Source of the DNA: Babylonia areolata
Lineage: Eukaryota > Mollusca > Gastropoda > Neogastropoda > Buccinidae
Assembly: GCF_041734735.1 (NCBI RefSeq)
Contig: NC_134876.1
Location: 96,050,086-96,114,085, forward strand
Direction of reading: 5' to 3'
DNA: 64,000 nt
Position 1 is the stretch's first letter; every line of letters begins with the position of its first letter. Of this stretch, positions 25,583-37,252 are shown piece by piece. The notes under the pieces were generated by a model. It ran no database searches, had not been told where the DNA came from, and saw only the letters and a list, made by a program, of their open reading frames with translations. The position numbers were made by a program, and so were the translations under genes.

Positions 25583-25860
25583 AACACGCTGCGACCACAA
25601 TCATTCGGCCATCAACAATTGACCACAATCATTCGGCCACCAACAATTGACCACAATCATTCGGCCACCAACAATTGACCATTGATCACAATCATTCGGC
25701 CATCAACAACTGACCACAATCATTCGGCCACCAACAATTGACCATTGACCACAATCATTCGGCCACCAACAACTGACCACAATCATTCGGCCATCAACAG
25801 TTGACCACAATCATTCGGCCAATTGTTGACCACAATCATTCGGCCACCAACAATTGCGCC
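25583..25860. repeat. ~28-bp minisatellite
   Basis: About ten copies of a unit with gaccacaatcattcggccac and caacaatt, some with an extra gaccattgatc. Confidence 0.92.
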
Positions 25861-25894
25861 ACATCAGGTCAAACAAATTAACAAATGAATGAAA

Positions 25895-26170
25895 ACTGTA
25901 ACGAAACAATCCTGAAACAAACCATAGAATAGTCTGGACATACAAAGTGCATGCTTAAGACAACAGCCAAATAAACGCACAGCTCACGAAACAGTATGGA
26001 AACAATCCTGAAAAAAACAACAACAAAAAAAACAAAAAAAAAGCATAGTGTCATCTAAACATAAAAAGTGTATGCCGAAAACAACAGCCAAATAAACACA
26101 CAGCTCACGAAACAGCATGGAAACAACCCTGAAACAAAGCATTGTGCAGTGAAAACACACAAGGTGTGTG
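25895..26170. repeat. ~120-bp direct repeat, about 2.3 copies
   Basis: Three occurrences of gaaacaatcctgaaac-like text followed by aacagccaaataaac and cacagctcacgaaacag. The second copy contains an A-rich expansion (26010-26042). The rest to 26784 has no feature that I can support. Confidence 0.75.
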
Positions 26171-26784
26171 CGGGACAGAAGGCAGGTGAACACAGCTCAC
26201 CTGATGTGGTGGGAGGAAGCACGAATCGCTCTCTGTCCCAAAACCAGAAACCCAGGCGGAGCACCCTGCTGCCTTGCGGTACCTCCTTCAAGTGAGGGCG
26301 TCTGACTTCCAGCAACGGCACAAGCCACCCCTTCCCACCCCTCCTTCCTAAAGTACCCCCCACCCACACCAAAGTAACCACACCCCCCTTCCTCCCATCC
26401 TGAGCCCTTGTGCGGTGAAGAGGGAGGGCTGACGGCAACAGGTGAAAAAGTGGAAGAGCTCGCCGTTGTCGGCCCACGTGCAGCTCTGTCAGATGAGTGC
26501 AATGAGCCAGGGAAAAGCTGATCAAGGAAGCACGCACGCTTTGACATTTTCTATCACCTTTCAAGGTGTACTTGCGTCATCGGTCGGGAGTTTCCTGTTG
26601 GTCTTGATGTTTTTTGTTTGTATTGAAAACCTCCCGAAGAGAATACATAAAACTGACAGAGAGAAAGAGAAATGGGGCCCAGAAATATGTACAAAATCAT
26701 GATCTTGGTTTCTTCATATTTTGCCAACGTTTATCCGGACAGCGGGGGAAGGCATGGGTTAAAGTTGTGCTTCTGTGCTGTACA

Positions 26785-27606
26785 GTATGGGTGGGTAAGG
26801 CTGTAGAGTTAGATGTGTTGCTGTACAGTATGGGTGAGTTAGGCTGTAGAGTTAGATGTGTTGCTGTAAGTATGGGTGAGTTAGGCTGTAGAGTTAGATG
26901 TGTTGCTGTAAGTATGGGTGAGTTAGGCTGTAGAGTTAGATGTGTTGCTGTAAGTATGGTGAGTTAGGCTGTAGAGTTAGATGTGTTGCTGTAAGTATGG
27001 GTGAGTTAGGCTGTAGAGTTAGATGTGTTGCTGTAAGTATGGGTGAGTTAGGCTGTAGAGTAGATGGGTTGCTGTAAGTATGGTGGTTAGGCTGTAGAGT
27101 AGATGGTTGCGTACAGTATGGGTGGTAGGCTGTAGAGTTAGATGTGTTGCTGTAAGTATGGGTGGTTAGGCTGTAGAGTTAGATGTGTTGCTGTAAGTAT
27201 GGGTGAGTTAGGCTGTAGAGTTAGATGTGTTGCTGTAAGTATGGGTGAGTTAGGCTGTAGAGTTAGATGTGTTGCTGTACAGTATGGGTGGGTAAGGCTG
27301 TAGAGTTAGATGTGTTGCTGTACAGTATGGGTGGGTAAGGCTGTAGAGTTAGATGTGTTGCTGTACAGTATGGGTGGGTAAGGCTGTAGAGTTAGATGTG
27401 TTGCTGTACAGTATGGGTGGGTAAGGCTGTAGAGTTAGATGTGTTGCTGTACAGTATGGGTGGGTAAGGCTGTAGAGTTAGATGTGTTGCTGTACAGTCA
27501 GGCTGAGTTAGGCTGTAGAGTTAGTGTTGCTGTACAGTCAGGCTGAGTTAGGCTGTAGAGTTAGATGTGTTGCTGTACAGTATGGGTGAGTTAAACTGTA
27601 GAGTTA
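26785..27606. repeat. ~43-bp minisatellite
   Basis: About 19 copies of a unit with ggctgtagagttagatgtgt and tgctgtacagtatgggtg. Copies in the middle (27060-27130) are decayed. A cagtcaggctgag variant appears near 27497-27550. Confidence 0.93.
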
Positions 27607-27642
27607 GAGATGTACAGCAACACATCTAACTCTACAGCCTAA
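27607..27642. repeat. Inverted unit closing the 43-bp array
   Basis: About 34 bases here are the reverse complement of the array unit (gcaacacatctaactctaca versus tgtagagttagatgtgttgc). With the last forward unit (27549-27606) it forms an inverted repeat with almost no loop. Confidence 0.85.
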
Positions 27643-27644
27643 AT

Positions 27645-28098
27645 CACCCTGCGGCGGTGTCTTACCCCATCAGAGGTGGGTGTACCACCCTGCGGCGGTG
27701 TCTTACCCCATCAGAGGTGGGTGTACCACCCTGTGGCGGTGTCTTACCCCATCAGAGGTGGGTGTACCACCCTGCGGCGGTGTCTTACCCCATCAGAGGT
27801 GGGTGTTCCACCCTGTGGCGGTGTCTTACCCCATCAGAGGTGGGTGTTCCACCCTGTGGCGGTGTCTTACCCCATCAGAGGTGGGTGTACCACCCTGTGG
27901 CGGTGTCTTACCCCATCAGAGGTGGGTGTTCCACCCTGTGGCTGTGTCTTACCCCATCAGAGGTGGGTGTTCCACCCTGTGGCTGTGTCTTACCCCATCA
28001 GAGGTGGGTGTTCCACCCTGTGGCTGTGTCTTACCCCATCAGAGGTGGGTGTTCCACCCTGTGGCTGTGTCTTACCCCATCAGAGGTGGGTGTTGGTA
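27645..28098. repeat. 42-bp minisatellite
   Basis: Eleven copies of a unit with gtgtcttaccccatcagagg and tgggtgtaccaccctg. The 42-bp length keeps all three plus frames open. Variants change in order along the array: gcggcggt, then gtggcggt, then gtggctgt. Confidence 0.93.
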
Positions 28099-28239
28099 GA
28101 AGAGCGTCTTCACCACTCTGCCACCTCCCTCTGAAGATAGTGTGAGTGTATGTGTGTGTGTGTGTGTGTGTGTGACTAAATAAAAGAAGTAAAATTCGTT
28201 TCCTCCAATGCTCACGATTATGTTCACCCTGCTGTCTAA

Positions 28240-28465
28240 TGCCACAGAAAGCCTGTGAACATTATTCATCGTAGCAAGTGAGCTTTTCTGTGACGATGTG
28301 AACATTATTTATCGTAGCAAGCGAGCTTTTCTGTGACGATGTGAACATTATTTATCGTAGCAAGCGAGCTTTTCTGTGACGATGTGAACATTATTTATCG
28401 TAGCAAGCGAGCTTTTCTGTGACGATGTGAACATTATTTACCACAGCAAGTGAGCTTCTGTATCA
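28240..28465. repeat. 43-bp minisatellite, left part
   Basis: Five copies of a unit with gtgaacattatttatcgtag and caagcgagcttttctgtgac. Another copy lies beyond the LINE tail at 29325-29364. Confidence 0.92.
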
Positions 28466-28518
28466 ACCAGCTTGCTCACAGAACGCCAGTGCCTCCCTCC
28501 CCCCCCCCCCCCCCCCCC

Positions 28519-29324
28519 ACATGCAATCAAGATCGATGACACAGAGATCAAGTCAGTCGACAAGTTTTGCTACCTGGGCAGCACCCTATGCAGCAACGGA
28601 GCCCTTGATGCAGAAGTGACGCTGCGCATCGCCAAGGCCAGCTCCGCCTTTGGCAGATTCAACAACAGGCCGTGGAACAACAAAGGCATCAGGCTCAGTA
28701 CCAAAATCAAATCCTACAGAGCTGTTGTGTTGACTACCTTGTTGTACTGCTGTAAAACATGGACGACGTATCGCCGTCACATTCAACAACTTGAGCATTT
28801 TCACCAGAGATGCCTACGAAAGATCTTCGGCATAAAGTGGCAAGACAGGGTCTCCAACCTCCAGAGAGGAGCGGCCTGCCCAGCATTGAAAGCCTGCTGA
28901 TCCAGTGCCAGCTACGTTGGACAGGAAACGTTGTCCGCATGACACACAGCAGGATCCCGAAGATGCTATTGTATGGCCAGCAGAAGGAGCGCTTCAAGGA
29001 CACCTTAAAGACAAACCTCAAAGCCTGTGACATAGACGTCGCTTCCTGGGAAACTGATGCCCTTAACCGCTCTCGCTGGAGGATGCTGTGCTCTAGTGGC
29101 ATAAAGACGTTTGAAAACAAGAGAACACTGGCCATAAAGGAGAAGCGTGAGCGAAGGAAGCAGGGCTCAACTTCTGGAGACGTTTTCCCTTGCAACACCT
29201 GTGGGAAGCGCTGCGCATCCAGAATCGGCCTCTTCTCCCATATGAGGACACACACCGACAGATAAGCCTGCCTGCCTACTCATCCGTCGGTCCGACGGGA
29301 GACTCCATCATCATCACTGAGCTA
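28519..29324 (+). mobile_element. 5'-truncated LINE: C-terminal third of ORF2 and 3' end
   Basis: One frame (28519-28860) reads FCYLGSTLCSNG, then LTTLLYCCKTWTTYRRHIQQ and CLRKIFGIKWQDRVSN, the region after the polymerase domain of LINE reverse transcriptases. A second frame (28870-29265) continues GLPSIESLLIQCQLRWTGNV and ends in FPCNTCGKRCASRIGLFSH, a C2H2-type zinc finger, before a stop at 29263-29265. The two frames are offset by a small indel near 28860, so it is a pseudogene. The start follows a C-run (28500-28517) and the 3' end has catcatcatcac. It lies within a 43-bp array. The finger-ending ORF matches a LINE type I know as common in molluscs and echinoderms. Confidence 0.88.
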
Positions 29325-29364
29325 ATGTGATGATGTGAACATTATTTATCACAGCAAGTGAGCT
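29325..29364. repeat. 43-bp minisatellite, right remnant
   Basis: One copy of the 28240-28465 unit (gtgaacattatttatcacag then caagtgagct), confirming that the LINE tail interrupts the array. Confidence 0.85.
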
Positions 29365-29662
29365 GGACGCTTTGAAACGGCTTCATCAGCACTTTCCTTA
29401 CAACGCACGGCTGATGACGTCACTGAAACCGAAACGCAGAAAAGAAATTCTAGAAGCTGTCATGGAGTGACTGCCGGACTGACCGAACGACTGATCGACT
29501 GACCGTGAGGATTACCGGCTGGCGTGCTGGTTGTTCCACCACCCAGAAACAACAAAATCCTGGCAGCAGAGGAGACTCATTACAGATATTTGTAACTGTA
29601 AGCTGCTGTTCCCCTCACCCCCACCCCAACCCCACAACCCACGTTCCCCCCATTCCCCGCAG

Positions 29663-29769
29663 TCTGTTCAGTGCCTGCTGTGTGTCCCGTGCACGGCCCA
29701 TGTGAAGCCCACACCTGTTCTCTGTAAGAAAGCTGACCATGTCAACAGCTTGGCAGTGAAAGTAAACAG
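29663..29769 (+). CDS. Possible isolated exon (107 bp), unknown protein
   Basis: A pyrimidine-rich run ending in ccattccccgcag gives a good acceptor and aacag|gtgagt an excellent donor. Only one frame is open across the exon (SVQCLLCVPCTAHV...LAVKVN), with four cysteines in the first half. It would begin in phase 0 and end in phase 2, so it does not join directly to the phase-1 exons of the gene downstream. I do not recognise it; it could be a chance pair of splice sites. Confidence 0.35.
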
Positions 29770-30244
29770 GTGAGTCATCAATTAATTATCGGAGTCCTTT
29801 CATACGGTTCTGCAAAGCGGCTCACAAATTCCATAACCAGGCCTACTTTGGTTTCCATCTGTTTTGTAACAACCAAAAGTCATCGAACGTTTTGCTCCAC
29901 AGCGTTCCGAGGTTCTACTTATGTCAGTTGTGTACATTTCCTCGAGTGTAAGATGCTGGGGGATGAACGAAGAGCGCATGAGGAGAGAGTGTTTCAGTCT
30001 GCTGGAAAAACCGACAGTGGGAGAGCTTTGCACTTGATCAGTTCACCATTTGTAATCAGTTTGCATTTCAGCCTGTATGCGTAAAAGCAATGTCCTTTGG
30101 TAAATTTCACGGAGCGCCTAACGGTGAAATATGCTTCTGGCCTCAATAAAATAGCGCATGCAGTCTGGGTCAGTGATCAACCCTCGAACATGATAAACAA
30201 CGGCAATGTGCCCGAGAATACGAGCAACAAATCTGTGCCTAAGA

Positions 30245-30750
30245 ATAGCAGAGTCAGACAACTATGAAAAGCCCAAGACCAGTTGACAATGGTGATATGC
30301 CCAAACATATAGACATCATGATATGTTATTGATTAGTAGATGATTGTAATAGTCACTATAGTGGCAGACACAGGTGATATGTCCAATGATATAGACAGTG
30401 GTAATGTGACCAGTAATAGCAGATAACAACTAAGTATTGTGGACTTCGGTGAAATGCCCAGTAATATTAGACAAGAGTGATATACCCAAGTATAGAGACA
30501 CTAACGGTATGCTCAAGACCAGTAGACAACTGTAAATTGCCTGAGTAAGAATAACAACAGTGATATACCCAGTTATACTTGAAGGCTTAAAAACAATGAT
30601 ATACTGTGTAATGCTTAAGTATAATTAACAACGGTGATATGACAGCTATATTTGAAGGCTTAAAAACAGTGATTTACTGTAAAATGCCTGAGTATAACAA
30701 CTTGAAGACGGTAATATACCCAACTATAGTAGACAACGGTGACATGGCCA
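30245..30750. repeat. Very degenerate tandem repeat
   Basis: Recurring gacaacggtgatatgccca-like pieces at 20-60 bp spacing (gacaatggtgatatgccc, gacagtggtaatgtgacc, gacaacggtgacatggcc). It looks like an old decayed minisatellite. Confidence 0.6.
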
Positions 30751-30837
30751 CAAGGGGATAACTCAGAATATTAGCAATTTTTGGTTTACATTGAACTATA
30801 CTTACATACATAAACAACGAGATCGATTAGGCATAGA

Positions 30838-30849
30838 CAGAGAGAGAGG

Positions 30850-30891
<42 letters not shown>

Positions 30892-31212
30892 CGGATACGG
30901 ATGTTTTATTCAATATAGGCCATGGCCCCTCATGAAGGGGTGGTGTAAACAAACATTACAGAGGTAATATATTCAGATATGTAACATAACACAGTTGTAA
31001 CCTGAAAATGAGAAAAACAGTCATTATCTGCATTTAGTCTTATTCACACATAATAACAAAAAAGCGGAAAACTAGCACAGACTCAACTGCATATTGTATT
31101 TCTAATCTTTGAGGCTTTATATAAGTAAATTGCTAGCTGTTTATTAACATGTTCCTTAGTGGATGACATAAGCAAATACAGTCTGAACAAGGAGGGTTGC
31201 CTATGAAATTTT

Positions 31213-31271
<59 letters not shown>
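30838..31271. repeat. Two (GA)n microsatellites
   Basis: GA runs at 30838-30889 and 31217-31270. Between them is AT-rich sequence without a gene. Confidence 0.93.
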
Positions 31272-31273
<2 letters not shown>

Positions 31274-31653
31274 ACACATATGTCAAAGCAAGCGAATGAA
31301 CAAACAGAAGAAAAATCGTGACTGGAGAAGGATACAAAAAGTACAACTGTATCTCCAAACGGAGATGCCATTGCATAACATTTGTGTATAGCCTGGAAAA
31401 GAACGCTTTTGACGATAATAACAAACCATAAGAAATCACGCGGTTCTCATTTTGGTACTGACTGGCAGTCCACTCTTCATCAATGAGCTCCGTAATCCTT
31501 TCTGTTTATAAAGTGCAGCACAGTGAAACACTGGTTCACACTCACACCGCCAGAGGGCAGCAGCAGCAGCGTAGCTAGAGGTCCGCTGTCCAGACTGTCC
31601 AGAGTGCCAGTGGTTGGGAACAGCGGTGACGTGAATCCTGCTCCACAGTCACC

Positions 31654-31711
31654 ATGGGCACACTTTGTGTTGGACATACTGTGTTGGTCATCACCCTGCT
31701 GGCACCAGGTC
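31654..31711 (+). CDS. Exon 1 of secreted LamG/PAN mosaic gene (signal peptide)
   Basis: ATG at 31654 sits in an ideal start context (accATGg). It opens MGTLCVGHTVLVITLLAPG, a short N-terminus with a hydrophobic core typical of a signal peptide. A donor gtgaga follows position 31711 and leaves the codon split after its first base (phase 1); a weaker donor three bases earlier gives the same phase. The next candidate exon (34405) needs exactly phase 1. Joined, the mature protein would start near TSAVIDVLS. No TATA box or promoter was identified upstream. A longer open frame runs on past the donor but becomes low-complexity and intron-like. Confidence 0.55.
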
Positions 31712-32604
31712 GTGAGATGGCTGTGATAATGATGGAGATATTATTGACGATGGCAGTCTTTGTGTATTTATTTAGCTATTTATCTATCAATTTGTTTATT
31801 TGTTTGTTTATTTGGCTGGTTTTGTTTGACCATTTATGTAGTTATATTTGTTTATTCATTCATTTCTTTGTTCGTATATCTTTGATTATTCTTTTTTTCA
31901 ACTACAACAGTGTTATGTTACCTTTTCCTTTTCTTCATTTTTTTTTCTTTTTTCTTTTCATTTCCCCCCCAATATTTGCTGTAAGTACTACTGGTGATTT
32001 TTCTTACAGTGAAAACCAGTGTGAAATACACACAGAACATCTGACCTCCTTTCTTCTGAACATCTACACCTTTCGTGTTTCCCTTATTTTAAACTTGATG
32101 TAGATGTAGCTAAGCGCTCAGCTGACTTCAGTGACTGTTCACCGCACAAAAATAGCAGACGCCTTTTTCGCAACTAACCGCTAGTCTCCAACGACCCGCG
32201 CAGAATGTGTGACACCATTCCCGGTTTGAATGCAAAGCCCATTCTAAACCTATTCTCTAAACATCTATTAAATCAAGTCTCTGTATTGTTCCCTGCAGAT
32301 TGTATTTGTTGTGCTTACACACACACTGACTTTCATCAGTTAGAAGCATACTTGATTTCACTTTAATCGTTCGTCAGTCTAAAGATTTTAACTGACGCTA
32401 AGCTTCAACTGTACGCCATTGGATGAGCCGAAACTTGTGCTTCTGACCCTTTTCAGATGACTTGAATTAAGATTATAAATTCATAGTAAATAATGAACAC
32501 TTCATTTCATACTCATTAAAAGGTAGGTGTTGAGTTCTTTCTTTTGCGACCAATCTGGCGTAAATCGGTTCAGGGATCATTGAGAAATCTATCACTGAAC
32601 ACCT
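31712..32604. other. Intron 1, left part
   Basis: T-rich, AT-rich sequence with ttat/tttg repeats (31740-31890). No separate element is recognised before the probable LTR. Confidence 0.4.
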
Positions 32605-34048
32605 TGTAACAAACACAATTCTAATCAGATTTAGCCTGATTGGGGACCTTTTATTTCACGGGTCACGCGAGCGTCATTGAAGTTCGTTTAACTTGTTTAA
32701 ATAGCCACAGCAGGTCATGACTGGTCACTTTCCACCTGGCCAGTCACTGGCTAGAGCCTGCTCTCTCTCTCTTGCTGTGTCGCACACAGTGGGTGTTGTG
32801 AGTATTACTGCAATGGCTAGCGTCATCAAGTACTGTGTGTAAAATGTGCTAGTGATTTGTAAATTGTATTCTTCAACACAGTACTTGTGTTCATAAGAGT
32901 ATGTTGATATTGCCTCAGTTTGATTTTCTTGGTTCAGTTATTGCTTTGACATGTAGATTGATCTAGAAAATCGCCATGTCATCATATGCTTGTAGCAGTA
33001 TTCCATTTAATTCTTTTCAACATCACAGTCAGTGACGTCTCTGGACACTGATAGTTTATTCAACTATTCCAGAATGTTCTAGTAATGGCGCTTTCTTTCT
33101 CATTTGCTGTCACTGATGAAGGTTAGGTTCCTTATCCCGTTTCAGTGGAGGAGATTTAAATGTTGAGCACAAGCTTAACAATGTTGATATTTGACTTTGA
33201 TGCAACGGATTACTTGTGTAAGTTATTCACCACTTTATGGTTAAGCCATGACAGTTCTTTCAATCTTTGTGTTGTGCACTGATTACTATCTGGTCTCTCA
33301 GTTTGCCAGTATTCTATCAAAGCCACTTATTCTATTGTTTATTATTAATATATTATTTCACATGCTGATATCAGTTGTACTGCTACAGTGTGCTCAGTAC
33401 TCTAAGATATGTGTAGTATTCTGTTGTGGTGATTGCAAGATAGTGTTTGATTAATATCAGTTATTGGTTAAAACCCTCTGATATGTATCACAGTCAGTTA
33501 ATTGTAATTTAGTGATTATGCTCTCTCATATATGGCTTACTCTAGCATAGTGCTACATAACTGATTCATTTGAATCACTGACACAGTACAAGCTTTACAT
33601 AATCTATACTGTCAGTGTAATTTCATTAAATCAGCGTAGCTTCAACCACTGTGACTGCACTATTCAAAATATTAGAAATGTCATTTGATGTCACTGTTTG
33701 GTTTTCACATATGCATTATCTTATCTTATCTTGTTGTTTATCCCAAACAGAGTGGTAGTCTTTCCATGTAATATGATTTCATGTGCTGTACTATTCACTT
33801 GCATTCCTGACATGTACTTAATGATCTTTGTTAACTTGTGTCTTATCAGTGCACTGTTTTCTCTTTATTTTCTCATCTTCTTTACTCTTCTTCTTCTTTA
33901 CTTACAGAAAAACCCTTTTGTGACTGGCCTGCTATATGTCCCTGGGCCAGTGCATGGATCTTTTCTATCCTTTGATTCAGTAAATCGTCAGTAATTCTTT
34001 TGTACCGTCCCCTTTCATAATAATAAACCACTCGGGTACACGGCTACA
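32605..34048 (+). mobile_element. Probable LTR of an older LTR retroelement
   Basis: Begins TGTAAC and ends GGCTACA with a polyadenylation signal (aataaa, 34022) about 20 bases before the end. It is followed after four bases by tggcgtcgcc, which resembles a primer-binding site. The body is AT-rich without coding sequence. I see no partner LTR and no internal genes, so this is at most an LTR with a short leader, clearly a fossil. Both ends are inferred. Confidence 0.4.
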
Positions 34049-34404
34049 AAAGTGGCGTCGCCAAAAGGACATTGATCCACAATTTTGATCCCAAATCATT
34101 CCCTTTAATGTTTAATTTTTTTTTTATCCACATTAAATCCAAACAATAAATTAAAGTCCCTTACCACCAAGTGTACTTTGTTACAACTTGGCGTTGAGAG
34201 CAAAAATGTTTTAATTCTTTAAATCTCTTATGAAAATTAAAGCCCCTTGCCACTATCCGAACCTATTTCATAGTTCTGGACAAGTCACACACTCCGAACC
34301 TATTTCATGCTCCAAACAAATGCCAAGAGAGGTGACTTCCTATTCATTACCTGGTGGACGGTCACACAGCATCCTTCATGACTGATGTCTGTATCTCCAC
34401 ACAG
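34049..34404. other. Intron 1, right part
   Basis: Possible leader of the LTR element, then two diverged copies of aaattaaagccccttgccac (34150 and 34230). The acceptor tctgtatctccacacag ends at 34404. Confidence 0.4.
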
Positions 34405-35157
34405 GGACCTCCGCCGTCATCGACGTTCTGTCCAGAGAGGATCACGACTTCACGCCTGACGTCATCTGGCTGTTTCCAAACGTTACTGAGCCCAACAGCA
34501 CCAGCCAGGCCCGCGCCGTGCTGCATGACGTCACGCTGACGTCAGGTCCTGTCTACCCCAGCGGGGCCAGTCCTGGGGCCGTGACCTTCAAAGGGACCCC
34601 CTCCTCCTTCCTGCACATCCCCAACACGGGTGGAACCTTCAACGCCTCGGACTTCTTCGCCTGGACCCTGGTGGTGAGGCCAGCCAACCTGACCCGCACT
34701 GCAGTCCTCTTGGAGTACTGGGATGGCACGGGCGGCCTCCGTGTCTGGCAGAACCACACCTCCGTCACCGTGCACGCTGAGGACAGGACCGGCCTGACCC
34801 ACACCCTGCAGGCTTCCGGGCTGTTCCATGACCCATCTAGCTGGGTCACTCTGGTCGTCACCTTCGTCAGCGTCAAGGTGGGAAAGAAGGACCCTGAGCT
34901 GAAGCTTTACCATGCTCCCTACGACATGAGCAGATTCACCTACAGGACCTCCCCCGTCCCTGCGGGCACGGAGCTGAGGGGGGACGGCGACGTTCGGGTC
35001 GGGGCGTCGGTTATGTCCAACCTGACAGCCTTCCAGGGGGACGTCACCTGCCTGGCCTTCCACTCCGCCTATGTGGGCGGCCTGCCTGAGGCAGTGGAGT
35101 ACGGTCTGACGTGCGATCCTCAGGGCCTGCTGTCTGAGGCCATGCCTGCCATCGCCG
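34405..35157 (+). CDS. Exon 2 of secreted mosaic gene: LamG-like domain
   Basis: Open from an acceptor at 34403-34404, starting with two bases of a split codon (phase 1). About 250 residues follow: TSAVIDVLSREDHDF, then a concanavalin A/LamG-like jelly-roll pattern: VTFKGTPSSFLHIP, FFAWTLVVRPANLTRTAVLL, SSWVTLVVTF, then LTAFQGDVTCLAFHSAYVGG, the usual closing strand. Several N-glycosylation sequons (NVT, NST, NAS, NLT, NHT) fit an extracellular protein. GC content and codon use are far from the AT-rich flanks. At 35158 a gtcagt donor would end the exon in phase 1, matching exon 3; the same donor hexamer is used at 61029 in the other gene. Otherwise the frame ends at a stop, 35178-35180, and this would be the last exon. 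The LTR retrotransposon begins 11 bases after that stop. LamG domains often bind glycans or matrix proteins; the ligand is unknown. Confidence 0.78.
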
Positions 35158-35191
35158 GTCAGTTCGCCTGTCGGGAGTGATCGTTCTTCAG

Positions 35192-36447
35192 TGTCACGCT
35201 CTATAAGAGAGCGGACTAGAAACCCCCACCCAGCCCAGCACTAACACCCAGACAACACAAACACAGACTACAACAATCCGGGGTTCACATACATTTGTTT
35301 AATCACACACCTAGCTTGCCCACAAACAATAACCACAACCCCAGCTGCAACAACACTTAAATAACAATGGATAAATATAACAGACACACACACACAAAAA
35401 AAACCCACACACACAAAAAAAACAGAGCTTTAAGATAAGGAAACAAGCACAACGTTAATGCTGTCGTGACGACGACCACGAAGAACGGCGACGACGAAAC
35501 GGCGACGACGAACACGAAGAACAGTGACGACGAACACGAAGAACGGTGACGACGAACACGAAGAACGGCGACGACGAAGACGAAGACCAGTGACGACGAC
35601 GACGAACAGTAAGTGACGACGACGAAGAACGGCGACGACGAACACGAAGAACGGCGACGACGAAGACGAAGAGCGGCGACGACGAACACGAAGAACAGTG
35701 ACGACGAACACGAAGAACGGCGACGACGAAGACGAAGAGCAGTGACGACGAAGACGAAGAGCAGAACACCCAGACAGCTGAGCGCCAGGCCAGAGAACGC
35801 TGGCGACGGAAGCCAGCGGCAGGCGGCAGCAGCCAACGGAGGCCTGGACCAAGGAAGGCAAAGGCAGGCAGAGGGGTTCCCGGGGAGACAGTGGAGGGTC
35901 AGTGGAAGAGTAGGGAAGTCCGTGGATAAACACGAAAGTGGGAACACTGAAACCACTGTATATAATCTATTATCCACTGGTAGGATTCACTTTTGGACAA
36001 CCCCAATTAAACAACCTAAATGTACCTAGCCAGAATTCGTAAAGAAAACAGATCTTACAAAATTTCAGTTTAACCCCTCCCTGATCAACACATGGGCTAC
36101 AGAATAGATCAATTTTACTCAGCTGCGCTATTTCGGAAGTTTAAAAGGCTGACAACAACCAGACCCAAGAGCAAGGATAACGGAAAAGGATAAGGGGGTA
36201 GTTTGGAATATTCTAGCTTATGTATCATATATAATACAGTGACACACATACACACACATTAATAGAACTAACAACTGAAGGGGTTCACAAGGAAAACTTA
36301 AATCTAGATTTTACGGTTGAACCCTTTAATACACGTAACAAATATTTTATCACATTCTTATAAAATTTATGTCTAAAAATGCATACGCATCCTACAAATG
36401 CACATAAAAGAGCAAAGTATTATATTTACTCAAATATTCGCTCCCTC

Positions 36448-36489
<42 letters not shown>

Positions 36490-36906
36490 CACGGACATGA
36501 ACACAAGACAGACAGAACACAGGTTAGGACTGTCTTTACAGTCTCCTCTTACCTTCCAGAGAGGTACCACTACCCCAAAGCTGGAAGTTCACACAGAGCA
36601 CACAGAGACCACGACCACTCGGAGGAAACTGATCCCCACTACAAGCGTCGAAATGGGCAAACAGCCCTGAAGAGAGCCAAAGACTGGCACGGCTGCCTCC
36701 TCTGACAGTCGCGGGCGAAAAGCCCAGAATCTTGTCATTTGTTGACAAGGAAGAGGCTGATCTCAGTTCAGTGACAGCCTGAACTGAGACCGAGACAGAC
36801 TGAGTATCTCGTGCAAACCGCACAACCCACACTGCTCTCTAGCTAGATGGGGTGGGTGAACGAGGGGGTTTAGTACTCATATCTGATTTTGTCATGAGAT
36901 GTGACA
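35192..36906 (-). repeat. 3' LTR (left) of Gmr1-type element
   Basis: 1715 bp, ends TGTCAC...GTGACA. It contains an internal tandem array (35460-35765) of gacgacgaacacgaagaacg-type units and a CT run (36450-36485). The CT run is about 12 bp shorter than in the other LTR; that is the only difference I noticed. Arg-rich, Ser/Phe-rich and other frames inside it come from the tandem array and are not taken as genes. Confidence 0.95.
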
Positions 36907-36908
36907 AC

Positions 36909-36919
36909 AGCCCCCCTCA
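36909..36919 (-). promoter_or_regulatory. Polypurine tract
   Basis: On the minus strand gtgaggggggctg lies just before the 3' LTR, where the plus-strand primer of LTR elements is expected. Confidence 0.7.
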
Positions 36920-37252
36920 CAAGTTCAAACGAAGATTGAAACTTAATTATAAGCATGTCACACAGAATGACAAACACAATAACACACATTCCCACTGCCG
37001 TATCATCCACAATGTCTTCTCAAACAGAGACATATGCCAAGGCACTGCCCTCCTGAAACTAAATGTAAGGAAAAGGCGAAAACAACAACAACAACAACAT
37101 CAAAACTATGAAGTCTGGAATAACAGGATGAATTGCAAATTATAGAATTGCTAACCTTACCAACTAATAAGTAGTATTAAAAGATCGATACACATGGCCT
37201 GTATACAGCTGCCTCATTCAGGTGTTAACACTCAAACTGGGCCGTGTTCAGA

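Noticed and set aside
27657-28145. Three overlapping plus frames of 139-162 codons
   Set aside because: All three frames are open because the repeat unit is 42 bp; not coding.
34542-35063. Minus-strand frame of 173 codons
   Set aside because: Shadow of the GC-rich LamG exon on the other strand.
35357-36029. Arg-rich and Ser/Phe/Val-rich frames in both LTR copies
   Set aside because: Come from the tandem array in the LTR; no start or domain evidence.
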